A stretch of DNA of 64,000 nucleotides from Planctomycetota bacterium (GTDB taxonomy: Bacteria > Planctomycetota > Phycisphaerae > WQYP01), in assembly GCA_021809365.1 (NCBI GenBank), contig JAKBAC010000001.1, positions 1-64,000 on the forward strand, written 5' to 3'. The notes beneath the pieces were generated by a model. That model did not search any database. It worked only from the letters and a program-made list of their open reading frames with translations, and was not told where the DNA came from. A program made the position numbers and the translations under genes. Below are positions 8,591-16,879 of this stretch, piece after piece (the first letter of the stretch is position 1; each line of letters starts with the position of its first letter).

Positions 8591-10146
8591 TGAATCCACA
8601 AGAAACTGTTGCCAACCAAACCGTGCCACTGGTGGAGTTGGCCAATGGACAGGCCCTGCCGCAATCCGCTGTGCCGCGCCTGGATATGCAACGATTTCAA
8701 TCCGTTATCCTTGATGCGGTTGCAAACAAAAATCGTGTGGCCGCGTTGTTTGGCGCTCCGGATCGCAATCACCCCGACACCCTGCGCTTGTACGTGCTGC
8801 TGGCCGATGATCGTAACGGCAGGCTGAAACTTGCCTCCACCGTCGTCACCGCGGAGGGATTTCCATCTTTGACGCCACGCTGTCCGCAGGTCCATTTATT
8901 TGAACGCGAAATTGCCGAACAATTCGGCATCAAACCACACGGCCATCCCTGGCTCAAGCCCGTGCGCTTTCAGCGCAGCTACAGCAGCACGCTCGACGCC
9001 TGGGATCGCCCGTCCGGCCAGGCCTTGCTGCCCGGCGTTATGGACTATTATCAAATCGGCGGTGGCCAGGCGCACGAGGTTGCCGTAGGCCCTATTCATG
9101 CCGGTATTATCGAACCGGGACACTTTCGCTTTCAGTGCGATGGAGAAATCATTCTGCATCTGGAAATTTCCCTGGGTTATCAGCACCGTGGTGTGGAGAG
9201 GGCCTTGATCGGCGGACCTGACAAACGCAGCCTCCACTACGCCGAAACTCTCGCCGGCGATACCACCATCGGCCACACCTCCGCGTACGCGCATATTCTG
9301 GAGGCTTTCGCGCATTGTGCCATCAGCGCCCGAGCCCAGGCCATCCGCGCTATTGCGCTGGAATTGGAGCGGCTGGCCAACCATGTCGGCGATCTTGGAG
9401 CCTTATCCAATGATGTCGGCTATCTGCCCACCGCCTCATTTTGTGGTCGCATACGTGGTGATTTTCTCAACCTGACCGCGACCATCTGCGGAAACCGTTT
9501 CGGACGCGGATTGGTGCGCCCCGGTGGCCCCGGATTTGATCTTGATGCGGCCATGGTCGATGATCTGCTCAAGCGGCTGGATATTGCCGAGCGTGAATCC
9601 CGCAGCGCCATCAACCTGCTGTGGGATAACTCCTCCGTGATGGCACGCTTTGAAAGCATCGGTGTCGTTGATACGCCAACGGCTCTGGAACTTGGAATGG
9701 TCGGCCCGGCCGCCCGCGCCTGCGGTGTGGATATTGACACGCGCCGCGACCAACCCTGTGGTATTTACCGATTCGCCCATATTCCCGTCTCCACCTGGCA
9801 GGGCGGGGATGTCTTTTCACGCGCTTATGTGCGCTGGCTGGAAATTCAACACGCCATCGATTTTATTCGCGAACAGCTTCACGCCCTGCCCCGCGGTGAA
9901 ACACGGGGAACCTTGCCGGCGCTCCAGCCCGATGCCATCGCGGTAGCGCTGATTGAAGCCTGGCGCGGTGAACTGTGTCACGTCGCACTGACGGACTCAC
10001 AGGGACGTTTCGAACGCTACAAAGTGGTGGACCCATCGTTCCATAATTGGATGGGCGTGGCCATGGCCGTCCGCGGCAGACAGATTTCCGATTTTCCACT
10101 GTGCAACAAAAGTTTCAGCCTCTCGTATTGCGGGCATGATCTGTAG
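8590..10146 (+). CDS. hyfG: HyfG-like large subunit (NuoC-NuoD fusion) lacking NiFe ligands: Ehr-type
   Basis: 518 residues: an N-terminal NuoC-like domain (to about 150, with FEREIAEQFGIKPHGHP) and a NuoD/hydrogenase large-subunit domain (PIHAGIIEPGHFRF, HRGVERAL). Genuine [NiFe]-hydrogenases bind the metal through two CxxC motifs. Here the first is replaced by GDTTIGHTSAY (about 223-233), and the C-terminus reads FPLCNKSFSLSYCGHDL with no CxxC. The protein therefore should not bind Ni or reduce protons. Such proteins define the Ehr complexes (energy-converting hydrogenase related), whose substrate is not known. An ATG at 8590 overlapping the hyfF stop is preferred to the TTG at 8587. Confidence 0.9.
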   Translation: MNPQETVANQTVPLVELANGQALPQSAVPRLDMQRFQSVILDAVANKNRVAALFGAPDRNHPDTLRLYVLLADDRNGRLKLASTVVTAEGFPSLTPRCPQVHLFEREIAEQFGIKPHGHPWLKPVRFQRSYSSTLDAWDRPSGQALLPGVMDYYQIGGGQAHEVAVGPIHAGIIEPGHFRFQCDGEIILHLEISLGYQHRGVERALIGGPDKRSLHYAETLAGDTTIGHTSAYAHILEAFAHCAISARAQAIRAIALELERLANHVGDLGALSNDVGYLPTASFCGRIRGDFLNLTATICGNRFGRGLVRPGGPGFDLDAAMVDDLLKRLDIAERESRSAINLLWDNSSVMARFESIGVVDTPTALELGMVGPAARACGVDIDTRRDQPCGIYRFAHIPVSTWQGGDVFSRAYVRWLEIQHAIDFIREQLHALPRGETRGTLPALQPDAIAVALIEAWRGELCHVALTDSQGRFERYKVVDPSFHNWMGVAMAVRGRQISDFPLCNKSFSLSYCGHDL

Positions 10147-10174
10147 GACGTAAGAATGACAGGAATGAGATTTT

Positions 10175-10966
10175 ATGATTAAGTCGATTATCACGCGTGT
10201 CCAGCAGGGGCATCGTACCATCGCCTATCCCGCCGGCCCGGCACCGGCACTTCCGGGTCGGTTTCGTGGCCGTCCCTTATTTGATGCCGCCAGATGCCCC
10301 GATGGCTGTCAGACCTGCGCTGACGCCTGCCCCACACAGGCTATCACCATCAGCGCCGGGAAAATCAGACTGGACCTGGGCCGATGCCTGTTTTGCACCG
10401 ATTGCGCGGAGGCCTGTCCCAAGGACGCTATCACCTATTCCCGTGATTTTCCACTGGCTGTCCGGCAGGCGTCGGACTTGGTTGTTGATTCTGACCAGGA
10501 ATTGAAATTGGCCGCGGCACTTGATGGAAAACTGCGCCGGCTTTATGGCCGCAGTCTGCAACTGCGGCAGGTTTGCGCGGGCGGCTGCAATGGATGCGAA
10601 TCCGATGTCAATGTGTTGGGCACCATCGGCTGGGATTTATCACGCTTCGGAATTTCGTTTGTCGCCTCACCGCGCCACGCCGACGGCCTCCTGATTACAG
10701 GCCCCGTGACAGAAAACATGAAACTTGCGCTCAAGATCGCCTACGATGCCGTGCCTGATCCGAAAATTGTCATCGCGGTTGGTGCCTGCGCTTTATCCGG
10801 TGGCCCCTACATCCATCACGCCGAAGTCAATAACGGTGCCGCCGGTGTCGTGCCCGTAGATCTTTTCATCCCCGGTTGCCCCCCCCACCCCTTGACGATC
10901 CTGGATGGACTCCTGCGGTTGCTCGGCAAGCTTGAAACGCAATCCAGAAGAGTTACAAATCAATGA
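10175..10966 (+). CDS. hyfI: HyfI/NuoB-like subunit with fused N-terminal 2[4Fe-4S] ferredoxin
   Basis: 263 residues. Residues about 40-90 carry two cluster motifs (CPDGCQTCADACP and CLFCTDCAEACP), a job done by separate HyfH/HycF subunits in E. coli. The C-terminal part is a NuoB-type small subunit with GCNGCESDV, GACALSGG and GCPPHP, the four cysteines that bind the N2-like cluster next to HyfG. Electron relay is therefore complete although the NiFe site of HyfG is missing. Last gene of the operon; it starts 28 nt after hyfG. No hydrogenase maturation genes (hypA-F) or formate dehydrogenase are present in the window. Confidence 0.9.
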   Translation: MIKSIITRVQQGHRTIAYPAGPAPALPGRFRGRPLFDAARCPDGCQTCADACPTQAITISAGKIRLDLGRCLFCTDCAEACPKDAITYSRDFPLAVRQASDLVVDSDQELKLAAALDGKLRRLYGRSLQLRQVCAGGCNGCESDVNVLGTIGWDLSRFGISFVASPRHADGLLITGPVTENMKLALKIAYDAVPDPKIVIAVGACALSGGPYIHHAEVNNGAAGVVPVDLFIPGCPPHPLTILDGLLRLLGKLETQSRRVTNQ

Positions 10967-11088
10967 CGTAATTGTGTTTAACTCTTTTCCGCTCGTCCGC
11001 TCCGCGGTTACAGCCCTCCGCTTTGCCCGGATCTATTGCCGCTTCGGCATCTGCTGCCGCCCCGCGCGCGGACCGGTTTCAATTTGTT

Positions 11089-11340
11089 TTATCCTTGCAG
11101 CGCGTGCAGGCGGGCGAAAGCGGAATCTGGATTGGACAGTAATTCGATGCTGGTCCCCAGTTCCACCAATTTCCCGTGATCCATGACCGCTACCCGATCC
11201 GCCGCGCGAATTGTTGACAGGCGATGTGCGACGATAAATGTTTACAGCGTTCCGATGGGGGTTTTCCCGCGGTAGGCGGACTCCAATGCCGCTTGAAGTT
11301 GTTCCTCTGTCGCCTGGCTGCTTACGTGTGCGTTCACGAA
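11089..11340 (-). pseudogene. decayed C-terminus of an ABC exporter ATPase
   Basis: Read on the minus strand, the stretch immediately after lgt contains a recognisable end of an ABC-exporter nucleotide-binding domain. First comes a D-loop-like part (SSQATEEQLQAALESAYRGKT), then a TAA, then the H-loop and tail ([35 protein letters not shown]) ending in a TAA at 11089-11091. The Walker A, signature and Walker B motifs are absent. About 18 nt including the in-frame stop are inserted just before the H-loop strand. The 5' remainder appears to have been replaced by the lgt region. The gene cannot make a working ATPase. Confidence 0.75.
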
Positions 11341-12608
11341 TTGTGCGCCGCCTTTTCCGGGCTGATTTTCCGCACCTCGGGAGCTGGCCGACGGATGGCC
11401 CAGATCAGGAACACCAGCCCGACAATCAGCATGGGCCAACTGTAGAGATCACCAAGGCTGATCCAGTGGCCGAAAATCAGTTTAGGCTGATCGCCGGCGC
11501 GAAACTGCTCGCCGATCATCCGCATGATGGGATATAGCGTGGCAAAGCAGGCCGCTGCGATTCCCTCTTTTTTCCACTTTGACCCAATCAGGTAACAGAG
11601 CACAAAGAGCAGCAGGCCCTCCAGAGAGGCTTCAATAAGCTGGGATGGAATTCGCGGGTTGAGAAATTGACGCATCTGCGCAATGACAAAGGTATTGCCT
11701 TGCCGCGCCAGGTTAATCAACTCCATGTTTGGATCGCGGCTGATGGCTCCCGCCAGATTCGGGTAGCGCACCATCACCTGCTCGGCCAGGTGGCGGGCAT
11801 GAACATCAAGCTGAATCTTGGGAAGGAAATCCGGAATGCGATGAAGTTGATTATTAAGAAATGCGTATTTCCCACTATGCGCCAATTTGATAATTTCCTC
11901 CCTTGGATGCAATCCCAGCGCAGTGGTCAAGCTCGGATGATGCCATTGCAGATGCCAACTTAGATAGCGTACCATTCCCGCCACCGGATTTTGATACATG
12001 AAATGCGCCAGGTTGGGATGCTTCGAGGCGATCGTTCCCGCCAAATGGCGGATTCGCGCATCAAGTGGCTGCGATTGATATAACAATTCCGTGGGAAATT
12101 GCACCGCCCATTTGGCGTATGAAATGTGGCCATAAACTTCGCCATTGATAAAGTTGGCAATGCGGCCAAACATAATCCCGATGGGAGCCACCATGGCTCC
12201 GCAATCCACCAGATTCAAAAAGCGATATCCACGCCGTCGGGCGAAAATGTACGTAGCGATGAACACGCCCACAATGCCGCCGTGGGCGGCCATTCCGCCA
12301 TCCTGAATTTTCAGCAATCCCCAATATGGAAATGGCGGCGAAAAATTGGTAAACATGCTGGGGCGATAGAGCAGCGCTTCACCCAGCCGCCCGCCGATTA
12401 AAACGCCGAAGATGGCGACAAACAGCACGAAATCCGGTAGTTGCTGCATCGGCAGCAACATCCGGCCCGTGCGGATAAATCTTTTCATCAGCAGATAGGC
12501 GATGATAAAACCCAGCAGATAGGCGGTTCCATACCAGCGAATACCAAAGCCGGAATTTCCCCATTGCCAGATGAAGGGATTAAGCGTTTGAATGTAATAA
12601 GCCAGCAT
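11334..12608 (-). CDS. lgt: prolipoprotein diacylglyceryl transferase with a large insertion
   Basis: Lgt moves diacylglycerol from phosphatidylglycerol to the lipobox cysteine of prolipoproteins in the inner membrane. The signature GRIANFINGEVYG (about 148-160), the essential histidine in MAAHGGIVG and a PSQLIEASLEGLLLF block are present, with about seven membrane helices. At about 424 residues the protein is far longer than usual (260-290). The excess is an insert at about residues 172-318, between the FPTELLYQ and PSQL blocks, on the periplasmic side. The ATG at 12608 begins just before the first hydrophobic segment and is preferred to a TTG at 12671. lspA, the next enzyme of the pathway, is elsewhere in this window (21986). 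Confidence 0.9.
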   Translation of the reverse strand: MLAYYIQTLNPFIWQWGNSGFGIRWYGTAYLLGFIIAYLLMKRFIRTGRMLLPMQQLPDFVLFVAIFGVLIGGRLGEALLYRPSMFTNFSPPFPYWGLLKIQDGGMAAHGGIVGVFIATYIFARRRGYRFLNLVDCGAMVAPIGIMFGRIANFINGEVYGHISYAKWAVQFPTELLYQSQPLDARIRHLAGTIASKHPNLAHFMYQNPVAGMVRYLSWHLQWHHPSLTTALGLHPREEIIKLAHSGKYAFLNNQLHRIPDFLPKIQLDVHARHLAEQVMVRYPNLAGAISRDPNMELINLARQGNTFVIAQMRQFLNPRIPSQLIEASLEGLLLFVLCYLIGSKWKKEGIAAACFATLYPIMRMIGEQFRAGDQPKLIFGHWISLGDLYSWPMLIVGLVFLIWAIRRPAPEVRKISPEKAAHNS

Positions 12609-12640
12609 CAAGTCAGTTAATCTCCATGGATGTCCAAAGG

Positions 12641-12816
12641 GCCGCACCGCCGATTCTGGCCGGTGCGGCAAACTCTCGCCGCCATGTTACCCACAAGGCG
12701 GCATGTACCGCTTATACGGTGCCGGAACTTCAATGGTGTACTTTACCGGAAGTTGAATCTTTCTTACACTGGCTGACCGGGTCCGGCACCACCCGTGGTG
12801 GTGCGCGGCGGTGCCG
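12641..12816. promoter_or_regulatory. two hairpins in the divergent lgt / aminotransferase intergenic region
   Basis: Between the divergent starts at 12608 and 12849 there are two stem-loops. The first is a 9-bp perfect stem (GCCGCACCG at 12641-12649 with CGGTGCGGC at 12661-12669). The second is a 7-bp stem (CGGCACC at 12784-12790 with GGTGCCG at 12810-12816) that encloses a CACCAC/GTGGTG palindrome and ends 17 nt before the GGAAGGA of the aminotransferase. They could be leader structures or operators; neither is followed by a T-run. Confidence 0.3.
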
Positions 12817-12848
12817 AATGTTTTCCACAAGATGGAAGGATTATCTGG

Positions 12849-14015
12849 ATGTCGTTTACCAAGTCCCAACGCCTGCAGGCTCTGCCGCCCTATCTGTTTA
12901 TTGAAATTGACCGCAAAAAGCGTGCCCTGCTGGCGGCGGGTAAGGACGTGATTAATTTGGGCGTCGGTGATCCCGATTTGCCGACGCATAAATTTATTAT
13001 TGATGAAATGGCCAAGGCTATTTATGACCCCAAAAATCACCGTTATCCCTTTGATGAGGGTGTTCCTGCATTTCGAAAAGCGGCGGCAAACTTCATGCAA
13101 CGGCGTTTCGGCGTGGCGGTGGATGCGGATCGCCATATCATCACGACCATTGGCTCCAAGGATGGCATTGCCCATTTACCATTGGCGGTGATCAATTCCG
13201 GTGATGTGGTACTGGTGCCGCAGCCGGGTTATCCGGTGTACGCCAGCGGAGCCATTTTTTCCGGCGGGCGGGTGTTTCATCTGCCTTTGCTGGAAACCAA
13301 TGACTTTCTGCCGGACTTGGATGCCATACCGGAAGATATCCGGCAGCAGGCGCGTCTGCTGTGGCTGAACTATCCCAATAACCCGACCGCCGCGACCGCG
13401 CCATTACGCTTTTATGAGAAAGCCGTAGCCATGGCCAAAAAGTACAACTGGATCATCGCCAATGATCTGGCCTATGGCGAGGTTTATTTTGAGCACCCTC
13501 CGTGCAGCATTTTGCAGGTTCCCGGAGCCATGGATGTAGCCATTGAATTTCATTCTCTCTCCAAGAGTTTCAATATGACCGGATGGCGTATCGGCTGGGC
13601 TGTCGGTAATCCGGCGGTGGTGGCGGCTTTGGGGCAGGTAAAGGGAAATGTGGATTCCGGGCAGTTTAATGCCATCCAGGTGGCCGGCACGGTAGCGCTG
13701 GAGCATTACGATCATCCGGATGTAAAAAAGCAGATGGACATTTATCGCCGACGGCGCGATGCTCTACACGGCGGACTGGCAAGCATCGGTTGGAAATTTC
13801 GCAAGCCCGCCGCGGGCTTTTTCTGCTGGGTCAATACACCGCCTGGCATCGGTTCGATGGATTTATGTAATCGGCTGCTGGAGGAAGCGCATGTCGTGAC
13901 GGTTCCCGGGGCCGGTTTCGGCCCACCGGGCGAAGGTTTTTTGCGCATGGCGCTGACCGTGGATGAATCCAGGCTGCGCGAAGCCGTGGCGCGCATCGCG
14001 GCTCTGAAACTTTAA
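12849..14015 (+). CDS. dapL: class I PLP aminotransferase, LL-diaminopimelate aminotransferase (DapL) type
   Basis: 388 residues, fold-type I aminotransferase. The PLP lysine is K239 in SLSKSFNMTGWRIGW; NYPNNPT (N178) and ANDLAYGE (D206) hold the cofactor. The INLGVGDPDLPTH start and overall length match the DapL subgroup, which makes LL-diaminopimelate directly from tetrahydrodipicolinate for lysine and peptidoglycan. The same subgroup includes alanine- and other alpha-transaminases, so the substrate is not certain. The ATG at 12849 has AAGGA 8 nt upstream and removes a 5' extension lacking family similarity. Confidence 0.8.
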   Translation: MSFTKSQRLQALPPYLFIEIDRKKRALLAAGKDVINLGVGDPDLPTHKFIIDEMAKAIYDPKNHRYPFDEGVPAFRKAAANFMQRRFGVAVDADRHIITTIGSKDGIAHLPLAVINSGDVVLVPQPGYPVYASGAIFSGGRVFHLPLLETNDFLPDLDAIPEDIRQQARLLWLNYPNNPTAATAPLRFYEKAVAMAKKYNWIIANDLAYGEVYFEHPPCSILQVPGAMDVAIEFHSLSKSFNMTGWRIGWAVGNPAVVAALGQVKGNVDSGQFNAIQVAGTVALEHYDHPDVKKQMDIYRRRRDALHGGLASIGWKFRKPAAGFFCWVNTPPGIGSMDLCNRLLEEAHVVTVPGAGFGPPGEGFLRMALTVDESRLREAVARIAALKL

Positions 14016-14043
14016 CAATGGTTGCCCCGCGTCGCGGCAACGC

Positions 14044-15393
14044 ATGGGAATGATCAAAGCAGTGAACAAAACGAACACACCATTATCCCGGCATCAGCTT
14101 GCGGTCAGCATCATTCTGGCGGTCGGTTTGGTTGTCACCGTTGTGGCGGCGTTTCAGGCGCGGGTGCGTGTGATCCACCGCGAAAAAACCGGTTCGACGC
14201 ATTATGTCAATGATTTTGACCGCTGGATGGTGGTGGTGCCGCCGTTTATTCAACAGCATGTGGGCTACACCAGCGACACTTTTCCAACGCCACCGGTGAC
14301 GCTGGCAATTTTCGGTCCATTGACGTGGTTTTCTCCGCCGAACGCGGAATTTATCTGGGCGTTATGCAAGTATGTGTTCTGTGTCGGCATATTTCTGGCG
14401 GTATATCAGATTGCAAAACAGGCGGGAGTGAAGTTGTCGATGACGGCCATCGTGCTGATTCTGGCGGTATGGTTCTGGCCCGCGCTGCAGGATATTCAGG
14501 AGGGGCAGACGAATTTATTAATGCTGCTGCCGTTGACGCTGGGGTTATGCGCGGCTCAGAGGGACCAGACCGGATGGAAATGGCTGGGGGGCATTCTTGT
14601 CGGCTTGGCCATCTGCATAAAAGTCACACCGCTGGTATTTTTCATTTATTTTCTATGGAAGCGGCAATGGAATGTTGCCGGGGGAATTATCGCGGGGGTG
14701 ATGGCGGGCTTGGTGCTGATTCCGGCGGCGATATTTGGATGGAGTCAGAATCTCACATGGCTGCGACAATGGGCGCGGATTATGATTTTCCCATATCTCA
14801 AGGGCGGCCACCTGACGTATTTTGTCGGGCAGTCCATCCCGGTATTCATATCCCGGCTGATTCGCCATGTACCGGCATTTCCAATGCACCCGGATAAAGC
14901 GCATCCCGCGCATTACATCAATGTGATCAATGTCCCGGCATCCATATCAGACATGACGATCAGGATTGTCCTGCTGGGCATTGGCGTGGTGGGGTTATGG
15001 TGGTCGCGCCGGCGGCTGCCGACATTGCGACATCGGCGCTATGTCATGGAAATTGGGGGCGTCGCGGCTTTTATGCTATGGGCGTCGCCGCGAACATGGG
15101 TGCCGCATTTTGTCACCTTGATTCTGACGCTCGTAGCGGTGGGGATGATTTTGTCCGATCCTCTGATGGCCTATGTCACGCGACGGCGGGCGTTGATCGC
15201 GTTATCCGTGGCGGCGTTTCTGATGTTTTTGACTACGGATGTGGCTAAACTTTTCGGCCCCAACGGGCATCGCTGGATGCTGACCATCGGTGTATCTCTC
15301 TGGGCATCGGTTCTGCTGATGCTGGTGCTTTTCACCGCGCGACTTGAGGATGACGAAAACGCATCCTCGCCAGGCAATCCTGCAAAAACCTAG
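14044..15393 (+). CDS. GT87-type (DUF2029) polyprenol-linked glycosyltransferase, multi-pass membrane
   Basis: 449 residues with about ten hydrophobic segments. The pattern fits the GT87/DUF2029 family of polyprenyl-phosphate-sugar-dependent transferases: an early periplasmic loop containing VNDFDRWMVVVPP with the likely catalytic aspartate, a FPTPPVTLAIFGPL segment, and EGQTNLLMLLPLTLG (the GQxN loop). Sugar and acceptor are unknown. It follows the aminotransferase by 28 nt and precedes folK by 18 nt on the same strand, so it may be co-transcribed, but no functional link is apparent. Confidence 0.75.
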   Translation: MGMIKAVNKTNTPLSRHQLAVSIILAVGLVVTVVAAFQARVRVIHREKTGSTHYVNDFDRWMVVVPPFIQQHVGYTSDTFPTPPVTLAIFGPLTWFSPPNAEFIWALCKYVFCVGIFLAVYQIAKQAGVKLSMTAIVLILAVWFWPALQDIQEGQTNLLMLLPLTLGLCAAQRDQTGWKWLGGILVGLAICIKVTPLVFFIYFLWKRQWNVAGGIIAGVMAGLVLIPAAIFGWSQNLTWLRQWARIMIFPYLKGGHLTYFVGQSIPVFISRLIRHVPAFPMHPDKAHPAHYINVINVPASISDMTIRIVLLGIGVVGLWWSRRRLPTLRHRRYVMEIGGVAAFMLWASPRTWVPHFVTLILTLVAVGMILSDPLMAYVTRRRALIALSVAAFLMFLTTDVAKLFGPNGHRWMLTIGVSLWASVLLMLVLFTARLEDDENASSPGNPAKT

Positions 15394-15411
15394 ACGTGGA
15401 ACCATGCTGCT

Positions 15412-15903
15412 ATGCCATCAACCTGCTACATCGCGCTGGGAAGCAACCTCGGTAACCGGGAGGAAAATCTGCGGCACGCGCTGGATGCCATCACGCGGCT
15501 GCCCACAACGCGTGTATCCGCTGTTTCGCAATTTATCACGACCGCACCGGTCGGCGGACCGCCGGGGCAAGGGGATTATCTCAATGCCGCGGCGCGGCTG
15601 GTGACGGATTTATTGCCGGAGGAAATACTAGCGGCATTAATTTCCATTGAGTGCAACATGGGGCGGAACCGCAAGCGGGAGATACACCATGGCCCGCGTA
15701 TCATTGATCTGGACATTCTTCTCTATGATGATGTGGTGGTCAATACGCCGGAATTACAAATTCCGCATCCTCGGATGCACCAGCGGCTTTTTGTCCTCCA
15801 GCCGCTGGGAGAAATCGCGGCGGATGTCATTCATCCGCGTTTGGGCCGGTCCATTGGCGAATTGCTGCGGGAATTGGAGGTATTAGAATATGGATATACT
15901 TAG
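15412..15903 (+). CDS. folK: 2-amino-4-hydroxy-6-hydroxymethyldihydropteridine pyrophosphokinase
   Basis: 163 residues. FolK transfers pyrophosphate from ATP to 6-hydroxymethyl-7,8-dihydropterin in folate synthesis. The start YIALGSNLGNREENL, the substrate-loop FITTAPVGGPPGQGDYLNA and the signature GPRIIDLDILLYDD (two magnesium-binding aspartates) are all present. Length matches the family. folP and folB are not adjacent. The 3' end overlaps panC by 14 nt, suggesting translational coupling within a vitamin-synthesis pair. Confidence 0.93.
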   Translation: MPSTCYIALGSNLGNREENLRHALDAITRLPTTRVSAVSQFITTAPVGGPPGQGDYLNAAARLVTDLLPEEILAALISIECNMGRNRKREIHHGPRIIDLDILLYDDVVVNTPELQIPHPRMHQRLFVLQPLGEIAADVIHPRLGRSIGELLRELEVLEYGYT

Positions 15904-16732
15904 AACTGTTGCTGATTTCCGCGTTTACCGGCATTCGGTGGCGGAAAAAAAACTTGTCTTTGTTCCCACCATGGGCGCTTTACACGAGGGTCATGGCAGT
16001 CTGGTGCAAATGGCCCGAAAAATAGCGGGAAGCGATGGCATTGTCGCGGCTTCTGTATTTGTTAATCCGACGCAGTTCGGCCCCCATGAAGATTTTCACA
16101 AATATCCCCGGCCCTTTGAACAGGATGTGGCCAACTTGACGCGGTGGGAGGCGGATGTGATTTTCGCCCCCCCGCCGGAGGAGATGTATCCCCCCGGCGC
16201 TTCCATCACCATTAATCCGGGACCGCTGGGCCAGGTGATGGAGGGAGCTATTCGTCCGGGGCATTTTAGTGGCGTATGCACCGTCGTGGCAAAATTACTG
16301 GGCATTGTTCAACCAACGGCGATGATTCTGGGCCAGAAGGATTTTCAGCAGCAGTTAATCCTCCGGCACATGGTGGCGGATTTGAACATGCCGGTCGAAA
16401 TTGTTACCGCGCCGACCATTCGGGAATCCAATGGATTGGCCATGAGCAGCCGAAATCGCTACCTCTCAGAGGATCAGAGGTCCCACGCCGGTGCCATATA
16501 CCAGGCGCTGTGCCGGGCGCGGGATCAATTTCAGGGCGGAATATGTGATGTGGCGGCACTGCAATCCGGGATGCGGGAGTGTTTGGAGCAGGCCGGGATG
16601 GAGGTACATTATGCTCAGGCGTGCCATGCGGAGACTTTGGCTCCGTTAAGCGGGATCGCGGCATCCCCATCTGTATTGCTGATAGCCGCCAAAATCGGCA
16701 CAACCCGCCTGATTGATAATCTGCTTCTGTGA
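15890..16732 (+). CDS. panC: pantothenate synthetase
   Basis: 280 residues. PanC joins pantoate and beta-alanine with ATP to make pantothenate. Motifs: FVPTMGALHEGHGSLV (the HxGH nucleotidyl-transfer motif), FVNPTQFGPHEDFHKYPR, PGHFSGVCTVVAKL, LGQKDFQQQLIL and ESNGLAMSSRNRYLS. No inserts or missing residues were seen. The start lies inside folK (14-nt overlap). panB and panD are not present in the window. Confidence 0.95.
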   Translation: MDILRTVADFRVYRHSVAEKKLVFVPTMGALHEGHGSLVQMARKIAGSDGIVAASVFVNPTQFGPHEDFHKYPRPFEQDVANLTRWEADVIFAPPPEEMYPPGASITINPGPLGQVMEGAIRPGHFSGVCTVVAKLLGIVQPTAMILGQKDFQQQLILRHMVADLNMPVEIVTAPTIRESNGLAMSSRNRYLSEDQRSHAGAIYQALCRARDQFQGGICDVAALQSGMRECLEQAGMEVHYAQACHAETLAPLSGIAASPSVLLIAAKIGTTRLIDNLLL

Positions 16733-16809
16733 AATAACGTGCCCATGGGGAATGTCGCGGCATTGGCGGATGGGGCATTGCCATTGTTCCATGATCCATG
16801 CAAAAGCAC

Positions 16810-16815
16810 TATAAT
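16810..16815 (+). promoter_or_regulatory. possible -10 element upstream of ispG
   Basis: A perfect TATAAT lies 65 nt before the ispG ATG in the 147-nt gap after panC. No good -35 hexamer is found at 16-18 nt; the nearest, TTGTTC at 16784-16789, is 20 nt away. It may mark a separate transcription start for ispG-ffh-tmk. Confidence 0.3.
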
Positions 16816-16879
16816 ATGATGTTTGTGCGTACGCGGGCTTTCCGCGGTGAAGGACGGAATTGTCCCAAGGAGCTTATTG

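Noticed and set aside
8590..10146. Annotating the operon as a functional [NiFe] hydrogenase-4
   Set aside because: Neither CxxC metal-binding motif is present in HyfG, and no hyp maturation genes or formate dehydrogenase occur in the window.
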